The notes: a model not told the origin generated them from the letters alone. Numbered from the stretch's first letter, positions 26,371-35,091 are shown. The stretch: 64,000 bases of DNA from G965230615 sp965230615 (GCA_965230615.1 OZ246012.1:1-64000), one strand, 5' to 3'. Made by a program: numbers and translations.

Positions 26371-27420
26371 ATGGATCCTTTTCAAGGGGTGAATCGTATA
26401 CCGGTGTCGCTTCATAAATACCTCTATGCTAATGCTGATCCGGTTAATTTTACTGATCCTAGTGGGAACTTTTCAATTGGTGAAGCACTTGCTATTGCTA
26501 ATACTATAGGTACCTTATTCTCTACAGTACAAACTGCTATTAATGTTTTTCAAATAACAACTGGTGAGAAAGATTTTTCGGCAAGAGAACTGGGTACAAC
26601 AGTGTTGTTAGGGCTCCTGCCCGCAAAATACGTTAAAAACTTATTCAGTAAGTTTTGCTCAAGAAAAAATAGTTTTGCAGAGGGTACTTTAGTAAATACA
26701 AGTGATGGGTTGACTCCAATTCAAGATATAAGAATAGGCGATTTGGTATTATCTTATAATGAGGAAGCTCATGTTTTTGAAAACAAGGAAGTTATTCATC
26801 TAATATCTGGAGTTTCAGATTCAATTATTTTGATAGAATTTTCAAATGGAGAAATAATTCAAGCTACAGGTGAGCATCCATTTTATGTGGAGGGTAACTG
26901 GCTTGAAGCAAATAAAATAAAACCTGGTTTTAAACTTTTTTCTAGTGAAAGAGAGTATATTAAGGTTAAAGCAGTAAGAACTATACGAAGTGTAAGAAAA
27001 GTATATAATTTAACCGTGTTAGAAAATCATAATTATTTTGTGAGTGAGCATAATGTATTGGTTCATAACACAAATAAGAAGATGTGCAATATATTTAATT
27101 CTAATGGGACAATAAATAGATTTATTGCTATTTCAAGTAAGAAACTGCAAAGAAAATGGAAACATGCAATTGATTTTGGAATTCCTGGTAATTTTAATAA
27201 AGCAAATTCGAAACTGTATAGGAAAGCGATAGAAAACCATGTTAAAGATTCAAAAACAACTCCTATTGCTGGTAAGTATAGAGGAGTTGATGTGATTCAT
27301 TATCTTGACTCGAAGACTGGCGTCAATGTGATTAAGGATTTAGATGGTAATTTTATTTCTGGATGGAAGTTAGGTGCCGCTCAGTTGCAAAATGTCTTAA
27401 AGCATGGAGGGTTGAATTGA
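26371..27420 (+). CDS. Orphan Rhs tip 4: PT-HINT + colicin-D-like tRNase
   Basis: Core homology begins at 26281 after TAA; the first ATG is MDPFQG at 26371. Residues 1-34 are core end. A hydrophobic linker is followed by a HINT domain at about 100-230 (NSFAEGTLV, GEHPFYV, NHNYFVSEHNVLVHN), with Ser at position 1 and Thr after the final HN. The last ~95 residues match colicin D: KWKHAIDFGIPGNFNKAN, YRKAIENHV, GKYRGVDVIHYLDSKTG, FISGWKLGAAQLQN. Colicin D cleaves the anticodon loop of arginine tRNAs. The immunity gene start overlaps the stop (TGATG). Confidence 0.87.
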   Translation: MDPFQGVNRIPVSLHKYLYANADPVNFTDPSGNFSIGEALAIANTIGTLFSTVQTAINVFQITTGEKDFSARELGTTVLLGLLPAKYVKNLFSKFCSRKNSFAEGTLVNTSDGLTPIQDIRIGDLVLSYNEEAHVFENKEVIHLISGVSDSIILIEFSNGEIIQATGEHPFYVEGNWLEANKIKPGFKLFSSEREYIKVKAVRTIRSVRKVYNLTVLENHNYFVSEHNVLVHNTNKKMCNIFNSNGTINRFIAISSKKLQRKWKHAIDFGIPGNFNKANSKLYRKAIENHVKDSKTTPIAGKYRGVDVIHYLDSKTGVNVIKDLDGNFISGWKLGAAQLQNVLKHGGLN

Positions 27421-27668
27421 TGAGTAAAAATTTGAATAAAATTATATCGATTGATATTAGTGAAAGTGAAGCAGTGGTTTTTTTTGATTGGTTAGTTAGA
27501 TTGAATGAAAATGAACCTTCTGATTTGTTTGTAGATCAGGCTGAGAAAAGAGTTTTGTATGACTTGGAATCTTTTTTGGAAGCTAAGTTGTCTGTGGTAT
27601 TGGAGTCTGATTATGCAACTTTGCTGAGTTGTGCTAGGGACTCTGTAAGAGATGAGGCTGAGCAATAG
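27420..27668 (+). CDS. Colicin-D-type immunity protein
   Basis: 82 residues. ATG 27420 shares one base with the toxin stop and is preceded by GGAGGG, so it is translationally coupled. Acidic helical protein (SESEAVVFFDWLVRLNE, QAEKRVLYDLESFLE) in line with small acidic immunity proteins of colicin D-like tRNases. Cytoplasmic, where it would cap the active site. Confidence 0.8.
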   Translation: MSKNLNKIISIDISESEAVVFFDWLVRLNENEPSDLFVDQAEKRVLYDLESFLEAKLSVVLESDYATLLSCARDSVRDEAEQ

Positions 27669-27686
27669 TAATTGTCCTGTCCCTGG

Positions 27687-27993
27687 TGTCCTGTCCACAG
27701 TGTCCACGAGTCATAGCACGTAGATTTAAAGCTGATTTTTAAAGATTTGCTGTAAAACTCAACAAAATTTTTTAGAAATTCAGAAAAAACTTCAATTAAC
27801 AGCTTGAAAAATATTCTTTTCAGGCTGTTTTTCTCTCAGTGATATGCTTTCTATTCAATATTCTCGTGGACACGCACCATAGAGCGTTCATGGTTGATGT
27901 ATGAACAATTCATCACGATACATAATACGTTGAATTAATCTGGTGGCACATAAAATCCTGTCAGCTTCTCAGCCCAAGCCGAAAAGTAATATG
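27687..27993 (-). mobile_element. Insertion sequence B end fragment
   Basis: Near-identical to 21704-22010, from GTCCTGTCCACAG through ATGCCTGTCC. Preceded by 11 bp of IS A terminus (CCTGTCCCTGG at 27676). It breaks at CCTGTCC, shared by both elements, and continues as IS A, which suggests recombination at this microhomology. Confidence 0.8.
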
Positions 27994-28142
27994 CCTGTCC
28001 CTGGCGAATTGTTAATTCAAGCCAAAATAGGCGTATGAAACAGCCCGCGACAATGCGCTTGCCAGCGATATTGAGTCAGAGAAGCAGGTGGTTTGGCGAA
28101 GTTATCTGCTTTATAGGCTGGAATAAGCCCATTAATCCCTTC
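27994..28142 (-). mobile_element. Insertion sequence A end fragment
   Basis: CCTGTCCCTGGCGAATTG plus the last ~45 codons of the transposase gene with several substitutions; stops near GCCCATTAATCCCTT. Non-functional. Confidence 0.8.
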
Positions 28143-28153
28143 ATTAAAATCTA

Positions 28154-28279
28154 GGACACCCATGCTTTAAAGGTTCTAAAGCCAGTCTCTATTTGTATAT
28201 CTATATAGGTAAGTTTATTAATTAAAGCAAAAGCAGCATTAATCCTGTTTTTGCTTGTGTTCTTAGAATTTGGGTGTCC
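28154..28279. repeat. MITE, copy 1 (126 bp)
   Basis: Starts GGACACCCAT and ends TGGGTGTCC (one mismatch in the terminal repeat). Inside is a hairpin AGCAAAAGCAG...CTGTTTTTGCT. Same length as the copies at 31924 and 33617. It is inserted directly before Rhs core sequence at 28290. Confidence 0.75.
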
Positions 28280-29290
28280 CTAATCTCCCTGTATACCTAC
28301 AATGCCAAACAGCAGCTCATCCAGGTAAGCAAACCGGGTGAGCAAATTAACTACGCCTACGACGTGGACGGCAACCGCATCAGCAGTACCGAGAACAGCA
28401 ACACCACCGACTACCTGGTCGATACCAACCGCGACTTTGCGCAAGTGTTAAACGAGAAGGTCAACAATGCCATCGAAGTGCACTATGTACACGGCGACGA
28501 CCTGATCAGCCAAGACAGCGCCAGCAATATACGCTATTATCATACAGACGGCTTAGGCAGTACCCGGCACCTGAGTGATGCCGGAGGCTCTTTAACAGAC
28601 TCTTATGACTATGCAGCGTTTGGTGAATTACTGAACAGCACTGGGGCGAGTGAGAATCGGTATTTGTTTACCGGCGAGCAGTTTGATTCATTCACATCGA
28701 ACTATTACCTCAGAGCGCGGTACTATAGTCCGCACTCGGCGCGGTTTACGCAGATGGATCCCTTTCAAGGGGTGGATCGAGTTCCGGCAACCTTGAACAA
28801 GTATTCATATACTCATAATGATCCAGCAAATTTAACTGATCCATCGGGTGAGTTTGTTGGAAATATTCAAGCATTGCAGATGCAAGCAAGCCTTTCTACA
28901 TTTGCAGTAACTGGGGGAGCAGGTGCTATAACAAGAGTATCAGTTAGTCTTTTGGTTGCTGGCTTCATCACTTTCTCAACTGGTGATCAGCTAAAAGACA
29001 TGATCGCAAGTCCTGCTGCTCAGAAAATTTTAGAGCTTGATCGTAAAAAGTTACAAGAGAGAGTTAAAGAAGAAGTAAGGGTTGGGCATCGAAGGAGAGG
29101 GCGTAGGGTCTTATATCACTATACTGGTAGAGCAGGAGCAATGGCTATTGGAACATTTGGTGTTGGGCTTTCTTCGGCTGGGTTTGGTAGAGGCAGGCCG
29201 CCAGGCTTTTATGCTGCTAACATTCCTCCATGGAGTACTCAAAAGAATCTAGGACACCCAAACACTACAAGCAGAAAAAGTGGCATTTAA
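28274..29290 (+). pseudogene. Rhs core fragment with orphan tip 5: ART-HYD1 toxin, interrupted
   Basis: Rhs sequence matching 6798-7200 of the main gene starts at ~28290; the only start is a GTG lying in the MITE end. After the core (DPSGEF) and linker the tip shows VLYHYTGRAGAMAI and GFYAANIPPWS, the pattern of HYD1-type ADP-ribosyltransferase toxins. At about 29243 the REP-transposase element cuts the gene; the following codons come from the element. The missing C-terminus appears at 30655-30708 on the other side. Confidence 0.78.
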
Positions 29291-29350
29291 TCAAGTAAGA
29301 ATCTAGGACACCCAAACACTACAAGCAGAAAAAGTGGCATTTAATCAAGT
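29243..29350. repeat. 54-bp exact tandem duplication at element end
   Basis: AAGAATCTAGGACACCC...TTTAATCAAGT occurs twice with period 54. Each unit starts with the GGACACCCA terminus of the REP-transposase element. One more copy of the unit lies at 31827. Confidence 0.85.
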
Positions 29351-30625
29351 GTGGCCAATGAAAAAGAGCGTTAGACGTTAGGGGGAAGCTATTGTAGTGA
29401 TGCTGTGTAAAGTGTCTATGTAGATATAGAAATGGATATAAAGCTACATGCAGGAAAGTACGCTTCTTGTGCAAGAAGCATAGATGACTTTGTATTGTTA
29501 CTGACTTGCTATGTTAAAAACATATGTTCAAAGGCCCGCATTCGTTGAAACCAGTGTTGTTTTTGTTGTTGAGCATGCTGAATAAGGTGGTTAATACGGC
29601 CTACAGCCCGGCCTAAGCGGCTCTCAAAGTGTTGGCAGTTGATGAGCCATTCATCACCATCAATGCTAAGCCGGTTTAATATGGGGGGTAAGGTGTTGTT
29701 AATAAAGCCACGCTTATCATCACGTATAGCTTGGCCTGTCTGATCAACGAGTTCAATATAATCTGGCAAAGAGTAATAAAGGCCCATTGGCTTGTCGTTG
29801 TGTTCAGCGCCCATGAAAGGCGCAAGGGGAATAGTGGGCGTACTATGTTTCACGTGTTTTGCTGCGTGTATGCGCGCTTGAATAGAGGTGTAATCAGAAG
29901 CTTCTGGTGTATCAGCCATACACGCTCGAATAGGGTTTAAATCCACATAGGTCATGCAGGTTAAAAGTGCTGTGTCATCCAGTAATGCCTGTGATTTAAA
30001 ACGAGACTCCCAAAAGCGCCCTGTACAGTTATCTTCATGATTGGCTGCACAGGCAATAAACTGGTTTAAGAAGCGCATAAACCAACTAAGGCTGCCAAGG
30101 CGGCTTCTATAGAGTGAAATGCAGTCAGTGATAAGGCTCGCTTCAGCCTGATTAATAGGTTCTCTTTTTAACCAGCGGGAAACGATCAGCGAGGGGTTGC
30201 AGAGTTGAGACCAGCGTGTTGCGATATCACGATCGCTGAGTGAATCAAGTGTTTGAGGTTCAAGCTTCACCACGAGATGGTAGTGGTTAGACATAATAGC
30301 ATAGGCATAAATATCAATTGCAAACAGCTCAGCCAGAAAGGCAATGCGCTCGACAATCCATTGTCGTCGATGTTCATAATCAGTCCCAGAATAGGGATCA
30401 GTTCCACACAAGAATGCCCGACGCACGCAACGACAGGTGATGTGATAGTAGGGCGTATCTTCAAGAGCAATAAGCGTCTTTCTGGCTTGAGTCATATTCA
30501 ACTATGCCTATTTCGATATATTGGAATTAGGTGATTAAGATAAAAGCTAAAAAAAGATTATTCAAGTACTATAAATATAGATGTAGGAAGGTTAGTGCGG
30601 TAAGCTATAAAATATATGGGTGTCC
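29306..30625 (-). mobile_element. REP-type (Y1) transposase element
   Basis: The transposase gene is flanked by GGACACCCA (29306, also 29252) and TGGGTGTCC (30617-30625), the same ends as the 126-bp MITEs. It sits inside the ART-HYD1 toxin gene. Confidence 0.65.
29509..30501 (-). CDS. REP-associated tyrosine transposase (Y1/HUH, RAYT)
   Basis: 330 residues. The HUH motif appears as SNHYHLVVKL at about 70-80, followed by a long helical domain with NQFIACAANHEDNCTGRFWESRFKSQALLDD and MTYVDLNPIRA, both typical of the Y1 transposase family; a Tyr nucleophile is expected in that segment. Such enzymes act on single-stranded hairpin DNA and are thought to spread REP/MITE sequences. The matching terminal repeats make it the likely source of the 126-bp MITEs here. 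Confidence 0.9.
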   Translation of the reverse strand: MNMTQARKTLIALEDTPYYHITCRCVRRAFLCGTDPYSGTDYEHRRQWIVERIAFLAELFAIDIYAYAIMSNHYHLVVKLEPQTLDSLSDRDIATRWSQLCNPSLIVSRWLKREPINQAEASLITDCISLYRSRLGSLSWFMRFLNQFIACAANHEDNCTGRFWESRFKSQALLDDTALLTCMTYVDLNPIRACMADTPEASDYTSIQARIHAAKHVKHSTPTIPLAPFMGAEHNDKPMGLYYSLPDYIELVDQTGQAIRDDKRGFINNTLPPILNRLSIDGDEWLINCQHFESRLGRAVGRINHLIQHAQQQKQHWFQRMRAFEHMFLT

Positions 30626-30654
30626 TGGATCGCCCTGGATCGCCCCTAAACCCA

Positions 30655-30708
30655 CTGTATAAAGTAAGGGCCCCAGATAAGATACGGAAGCTGTTTGGTG
30701 TTGATTAA
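30655..30708 (+). pseudogene. C-terminal remnant of the ART-HYD1 tip
   Basis: Reads LYKVRAPDKIRKLFGVD-stop, directly after the right end of the REP-transposase element and 36 bp before the immunity gene, the place where the toxin should end. Assignment is by position and reading frame; homology was not testable. Confidence 0.5.
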
Positions 30709-30744
30709 GTGTAATTTAACTATTTGCTGAGTGATTATATTTTA

Positions 30745-31260
30745 ATGAAAATTATTGGTGATAAAAATATTGTAGCCTTTGGTATTGGAGATAATATCGA
30801 TCAATCAGATGATATGTGCTACATCGATATTTGGATAGCAAATAAGCATGTAACCTCTTATGATAATATCGCTTATTTGCCGGCAATTATTTCTTCGGTT
30901 ATAGATGAACAAGAAAGTCAAAAAAGGCTAAATCTGTTTGAGATTTACTTTGAAAATTTGAGTATTGCCGAAATTCACCAGTTTATTTTAAATACGAGGG
31001 TTTTTTCATGTGACAGTGCTCCTAAGGATCATGAGGTTTTTCCAGAGCATCAAGTCTTTGATTGGGGTCCGAATACTGATCATGTAATATCTTTTTTAGT
31101 TAACTATAAAGGCAGTATGTATATTACATTGCAATTTATTGGTGATGTCGAAGAGAGGGATGATAAGGATAATGTTTATTATGCAGCAATAACATGGGAA
31201 TACTACTATGGGGTTTTAAATGATTTTTCCAAAGAGCTAAAAGAAAAGAGAGTTATGTAG
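30745..31260 (+). CDS. Imm42-like immunity protein
   Basis: 171 residues from ATG 30745; TTG 30724 in the same frame is possible, and neither has a good ribosome site. The N-terminus (IIGDKNIVAFGIGD..MCYIDIWIANKHVTSYDNIAYLP) resembles immunity protein family 42. Presumed partner of the disrupted ART-HYD1 tip, hence an immunity gene that outlived its toxin. Confidence 0.65.
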   Translation: MKIIGDKNIVAFGIGDNIDQSDDMCYIDIWIANKHVTSYDNIAYLPAIISSVIDEQESQKRLNLFEIYFENLSIAEIHQFILNTRVFSCDSAPKDHEVFPEHQVFDWGPNTDHVISFLVNYKGSMYITLQFIGDVEERDDKDNVYYAAITWEYYYGVLNDFSKELKEKRVM

Positions 31261-31262
31261 GG

Positions 31263-31311
31263 TAATTGTTAATTTATGCGGGAGTGGGCGTATAAAACAG
31301 TCCACGACAAT
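31263..31311 (-). mobile_element. 49-bp insertion sequence A remnant
   Basis: TAATTTATGCGGGAGTGGGCG and neighbours match the IS A end at 21223-21270, lacking the outermost bases. A scar between two immunity genes. Confidence 0.7.
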
Positions 31312-31325
31312 ATTAGGAGTTCAAG

Positions 31326-31781
31326 TTGAGCGAGAAAGTATCTACCTTAGAAAGGGACATTATTTGCAAAGCTTTTGAAGGAAGCTTTGTGCATTTTCCA
31401 CTTCTTAGAAGTCAGGTTGATAATTTACTTATTAAACATAGGTCTGAAGACGAAGGCGATCAGTATTTAGTTGAGTTTGAAGATATAAGTGATGACGAAC
31501 TGAGAATAAAAGATGAAGCTGACTGCTTTCATATTGTAGACACTGTTTTACTTATAAATGAGTCAGATGAAGTGCTTGATTGCCGAATTACCATCATTGA
31601 TGGTTCTATACGTTACTTTGATATTAGTGGAGATTATGACTTTGACGACAATTTCACAATTAAAAAAGTAAAGTGGGCAAATGAGTCGTATGATGATGGT
31701 AAGTATGCTAGGAAGATGATTAGTAAATCTGACGAAAGAGACTACGAAAACGCTATAGAATATATCCCTAAATATAAATAA
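31326..31781 (+). CDS. Orphan immunity-like protein
   Basis: 151 residues. TTG start with AGGAG 7 bp upstream. Acidic, no signal peptide, AT-rich, of the size and composition of the other immunity genes. No toxin lies before it; only the IS A remnant separates it from the Imm42-like gene. Followed by a symE 3' remnant, the normal border of an rhs-imm module. Probably the immunity gene of a lost tip. Confidence 0.6.
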   Translation: MSEKVSTLERDIICKAFEGSFVHFPLLRSQVDNLLIKHRSEDEGDQYLVEFEDISDDELRIKDEADCFHIVDTVLLINESDEVLDCRITIIDGSIRYFDISGDYDFDDNFTIKKVKWANESYDDGKYARKMISKSDERDYENAIEYIPKYK

Positions 31782-31792
31782 TGATTACTCGT

Positions 31793-31824
31793 GGAGGATA
31801 CTAGTCCTCCACCACCGTTAAAAA
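31793..31824 (-). pseudogene. symE 3'-end remnant
   Basis: Minus reading LTVVED-stop with the hairpin GTGGAGGA/TCCTCCAC, identical to the border at 8222-8255. Truncated after about 8 codons by the end of a REP-transposase element copy. Confidence 0.65.
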
Positions 31825-31832
31825 GGAATCTA

Positions 31833-31917
31833 GGACACCCAAACACTACAAGCAGAAAAAGTGGCATTTAATCAAGTGTGGCCAATGAAAAAGAGCGTTA
31901 GACGTTAGGGGTAGCAG
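31833..31917. repeat. REP-transposase element end fragment
   Basis: GGACACCCAAACACTACAAG through GACGTTAGGGG, about 85 bp shared with 29306-29391, directly followed by a MITE. Confidence 0.75.
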
Positions 31918-31923
31918 AATCTA

Positions 31924-32049
31924 GGACACCCATGCTTTAAAGGTTCTAAAGCCAGTCTCTATTTGTATGTCTATATAGGTAATTTTATCAATTAAAGCAA
32001 AAGCAGTATTGATCCTGCTTTTGCTTGTGTTCTTAGAATATGGGTGTCC
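31924..32049. repeat. MITE, copy 2 (126 bp)
   Basis: Perfect 10-bp ends GGACACCCAT / ATGGGTGTCC and internal hairpin AGCAAAAGCAG...CTGCTTTTGCT. Best-preserved copy. Lies 23 bp from the 3' end of the esterase gene. Confidence 0.8.
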
Positions 32050-32071
32050 CCATCTTTACCATCTTTATATC

Positions 32072-33301
32072 TTAATCTCTCTCATGTCGTAAAAGCCACT
32101 CATAAATACTTTCATCATATGGCTGCTGGCCAGGCACGATGGGAGCATTTAATAATGATAAGTTCAAAATAGGTATCACTTCATGCCTCAAACCAATAAA
32201 TGTGGTAAATCTAGCAGGCTCAGGAGGTGGTGGGTCACACATATTTAAAGCTCGTGGCATGGCGCCGGTGACTCGTATGTTGTCGATGCTACCAGGGTTA
32301 TCGAGGGTACCAATAAACGCCCAAACAGCCACTTCACTATAGCCGCACACTTGACTATCGACACCACCGCCAGCAACTGGTACTGCGGCAGCAACACGAT
32401 CAGGAAACGCTCGCAAATACTCCCACGTGGCATAGGCTCCACTACTAAAACCCATCATATAGATTCGCCGTGGATCGATGCGATAAACCGTCAGGGCATA
32501 GTCGATAAAATGACGTAAAACGCAATCTTCATATGGGGGCCAGCTTTGCTGCGAAGCGATGCGGCGTTGTGGCATCAATACAATAAATGGCAACGATTCA
32601 TCCCAACTGTTGCTTAAAATGACACGGTTAATGCTTAAGTTAGCAAACCCTTCTATCGGAAAATTCTTATCAGCCGAGTGCCCATAACCATGCTGATGAA
32701 TTATCACAGGATAACGTGCAGTCACATCATCACCATAGTTTAAAGGTAAATGTTCTGAATAAGCTAATGCGGCACTGGTTTGGCTGGTAGGTCGAAATGA
32801 TAAGCGGCTCAATTCATCTTGGTTCACGCGCACTATTCTTGATACAGGTACCGCCTGATTACCATCACTATCACTTACATGATATTCCAATAAATAATCG
32901 CCAGGGCTGTTTACATCCAGGTTATCCAACCCAACCACCATCACACTGGCTGAAATATCACCATCTTCAGGGTCAGAAGCTGTTGCCCCCTGGTCAACAT
33001 AAACAGTACCTGGGGCATGATGTACAACATGCATACCATTGAGTTGCAGTTGCGGTGAATCTGCACTAGTTACAAACAACGGTTCATGCTCGGCTAAACA
33101 AGGATTTGTTGGCACATTTGCAGGGCTTAAAAAACCGCCATCCCATATTGGACTCTGTGGAACCCCAGCTTGTTCTTCTCCTCCAGAACTGGGATTGGAA
33201 CCAGAGTCAGAACCAGAGCCAGAACCAGAGCAGGCAACCAACAGCATCAATACAGCGCCCATAAGTCCTAACGTTAACTCCAACCTATACTTAGTCATCA
33301 T
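32072..33301 (-). CDS. Lipoprotein with Ig-like domain and alpha/beta-hydrolase (esterase)
   Basis: 409 residues from ATG 33301 (an upstream TTG at 33334 lacks a ribosome site). Signal peptide with lipobox LVAC, then a Ser/Gly linker. About 90-165 is a DUF5011-like Ig domain (VYVDQGATASDPEDGDIS). The C-terminal ~240 residues form a hydrolase of the LpqC/poly(3-hydroxybutyrate) depolymerase-like type: HQHGYGH oxyanion segment, GFSSGAYATWE with the Ser nucleophile, and a likely His in GLRHEVIP. Predicted to act on an ester substrate at the outer membrane. Confidence 0.82.
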   Translation of the reverse strand: MMTKYRLELTLGLMGAVLMLLVACSGSGSGSDSGSNPSSGGEEQAGVPQSPIWDGGFLSPANVPTNPCLAEHEPLFVTSADSPQLQLNGMHVVHHAPGTVYVDQGATASDPEDGDISASVMVVGLDNLDVNSPGDYLLEYHVSDSDGNQAVPVSRIVRVNQDELSRLSFRPTSQTSAALAYSEHLPLNYGDDVTARYPVIIHQHGYGHSADKNFPIEGFANLSINRVILSNSWDESLPFIVLMPQRRIASQQSWPPYEDCVLRHFIDYALTVYRIDPRRIYMMGFSSGAYATWEYLRAFPDRVAAAVPVAGGGVDSQVCGYSEVAVWAFIGTLDNPGSIDNIRVTGAMPRALNMCDPPPPEPARFTTFIGLRHEVIPILNLSLLNAPIVPGQQPYDESIYEWLLRHERD

Positions 33302-33616
33302 TGTAAATACAAACCTCAAAATAAAATATTTCAAGCACGCTTTTTAGCCAGAAGAATAAACTACCAACATCGACCGCCAAAAAGCCACATGAATTAGTTT
33401 CTTAGGTTTTCACTTATTACACAATGAGTAAAAAAATACGTTCGACTTTTTAATGAGTTTTAAAGTGCTACAAATGCCTTTTTTAAACGAAATAGCATAA
33501 ATTTTCTGAAAATTATGTCTGATCTGAGGTTTTTCAATGTCGTTTAATTGACATTCATATTACGAGCATCAATCGTAATATTTTCGTAACCCATGAATTG
33601 AATCGGGTTGAATCGA
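33302..33616. other. Intergenic region
   Basis: AT-rich DNA upstream of the lipoprotein gene, presumably holding its promoter. No clear -35/-10 pair, repeat or RNA gene was identified. Confidence 0.4.
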
Positions 33617-33742
33617 GGACATCCCTGTTTTAAAGATTCTAAGGTAAGTCTCTATTTGCCTATCGATATAGGCAAGATTATCAATTAAAGCAAAAGCAGT
33701 ACTGATACTGATTTTGCTTGTGTTCTTAGAATGTGGGTGTCC
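33617..33742. repeat. MITE, copy 3 (126 bp, diverged)
   Basis: GGACATCCCT at the left and GTGGGTGTCC at the right, with the same internal AAAGCAAAAGCAG...TTTTGCTT hairpin. More mutations than copies 1 and 2 but exactly the same length. Confidence 0.75.
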
Positions 33743-33937
33743 CCAATCATTTCCCCAATCATTTCACTTTATGTAAGTTCTTTCATATGTGAGGGTTTAT
33801 GGCTCAGCTGATGTTATTAAAAATTTATGATTCTGCGTAATATTGTCGAGTATGCTTAGAAATAAGGGTTTCTAGATAAACCGACTAAAAAATGACGATA
33901 ATTGACACTGCCTTCTAATACAAAAGTGAGAACTCAC

Positions 33938-34432
33938 ATGTTGACAAAGATGCTGCATTTTTTCACTGCTTTCACCTTATTAATAATGACGCTATCAAGT
34001 TTTGCCGACGAGAAGCTCAACGCTGAAGTCGAAGCTGAAAACCCTATTCCAATTGTTGCTAACGAAGAGGGGGTTGCGATAGAAGGTTATGATCCTGTTG
34101 CATATTTCACTGAAAAACGCGCTCTGAGAGGGATTCCTGAACACAGCTGCGAGTGGCAAGGCAAAACATGGTTTTTCTCATCGGAAAAAAACAGAGATCA
34201 GTTTTTGTCAGAGCCTGAACGTTATGCACCTCAGTATGGTGGTCACTGTGCTTCGGCAATAGTAGATGGCAAACTCGTTAACGCAAGCCCTGTCAAATGG
34301 GCAACGCACAATAACAAGCTTTACTTTTATCAAAATGATAGGCAGCGAAAAAAATGGTTTAAAGACATCGATAGAAACGTCTCGCGCAGCAATAAAGTGT
34401 GGGAAAAAAATATACTAAACCTTAAGTTTTAA
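33938..34432 (+). CDS. Secreted YHS-domain protein
   Basis: 164 residues from ATG 33938 (an in-frame TTG at 33902 is less likely). Signal peptide ending ...SSFADE. The YHS domain (about 45-110) reads IEGYDPVAYFTEKRALRG, CEWQGKTWFFSSEKNRDQFLSEPERYAPQYGGHCA. YHS domains are linked to metal handling; the function here is unknown. Monocistronic. Confidence 0.85.
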   Translation: MLTKMLHFFTAFTLLIMTLSSFADEKLNAEVEAENPIPIVANEEGVAIEGYDPVAYFTEKRALRGIPEHSCEWQGKTWFFSSEKNRDQFLSEPERYAPQYGGHCASAIVDGKLVNASPVKWATHNNKLYFYQNDRQRKKWFKDIDRNVSRSNKVWEKNILNLKF

Positions 34433-34660
34433 TAACAACAGAATATAAAGCTCTCTGGGTTAACCGTAATTTTTTTATAAATGCTAGGTGAATAAAAAGT
34501 TATAACTTTTTTTAGATAAAAGACATACATTTATCGTATATTGACGTATAAATTATTATGTATAGTCGTTAAAAGGAAGTGAGACATTACTATTGTTCTT
34601 TTTAAATAAAAAGTAAGCCAGACATTTACTGAATTATGCATACAATATAAGGGGTGTTTT

Positions 34661-35071
34661 ATGAATGATTTATATCTGTGGTTGGCCCCATTTACGCTAT
34701 TGTTGATTGTTGGTCTACTAATACTGTCTGTGACTGGTCGATATACTGCTGTCAGACACGATTTGCGGCATTATAGTGCATCGACGTTTAACCAAAAGCA
34801 TATTGTGCTTGAGTCCAGGCGGGTTAAGCACATCAAAACCGCATTAGTCAGTTTGTATTTATCGATATTAGTTGCTGCTGCGACTATCTTTTTAGCCATG
34901 TTGGCCAATTTTTTTACCAGCCTTGATAATGCTTGTCATTGTATTTTGGAGTTAGGTACTTGCTTGGCTAGTTTGACTTTAATATATTCTGTTATTGCGA
35001 TGATAAAAGAATCTGGCCTATCACTTGAGATTCTTTATCGATTAATTCACAAGAACGATTTCTATGATTGA
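34661..35071 (+). CDS. DUF2721 family membrane protein
   Basis: 136 residues with three membrane segments (about 7-27, 66-90, 98-115) and an RYxxxRHDLR stretch after the first, as in DUF2721 proteins. AAGGGG lies before the ATG. Function unknown. Confidence 0.75.
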   Translation: MNDLYLWLAPFTLLLIVGLLILSVTGRYTAVRHDLRHYSASTFNQKHIVLESRRVKHIKTALVSLYLSILVAAATIFLAMLANFFTSLDNACHCILELGTCLASLTLIYSVIAMIKESGLSLEILYRLIHKNDFYD

Positions 35072-35091
35072 ACTTTAACCAGAGAGCCTCA

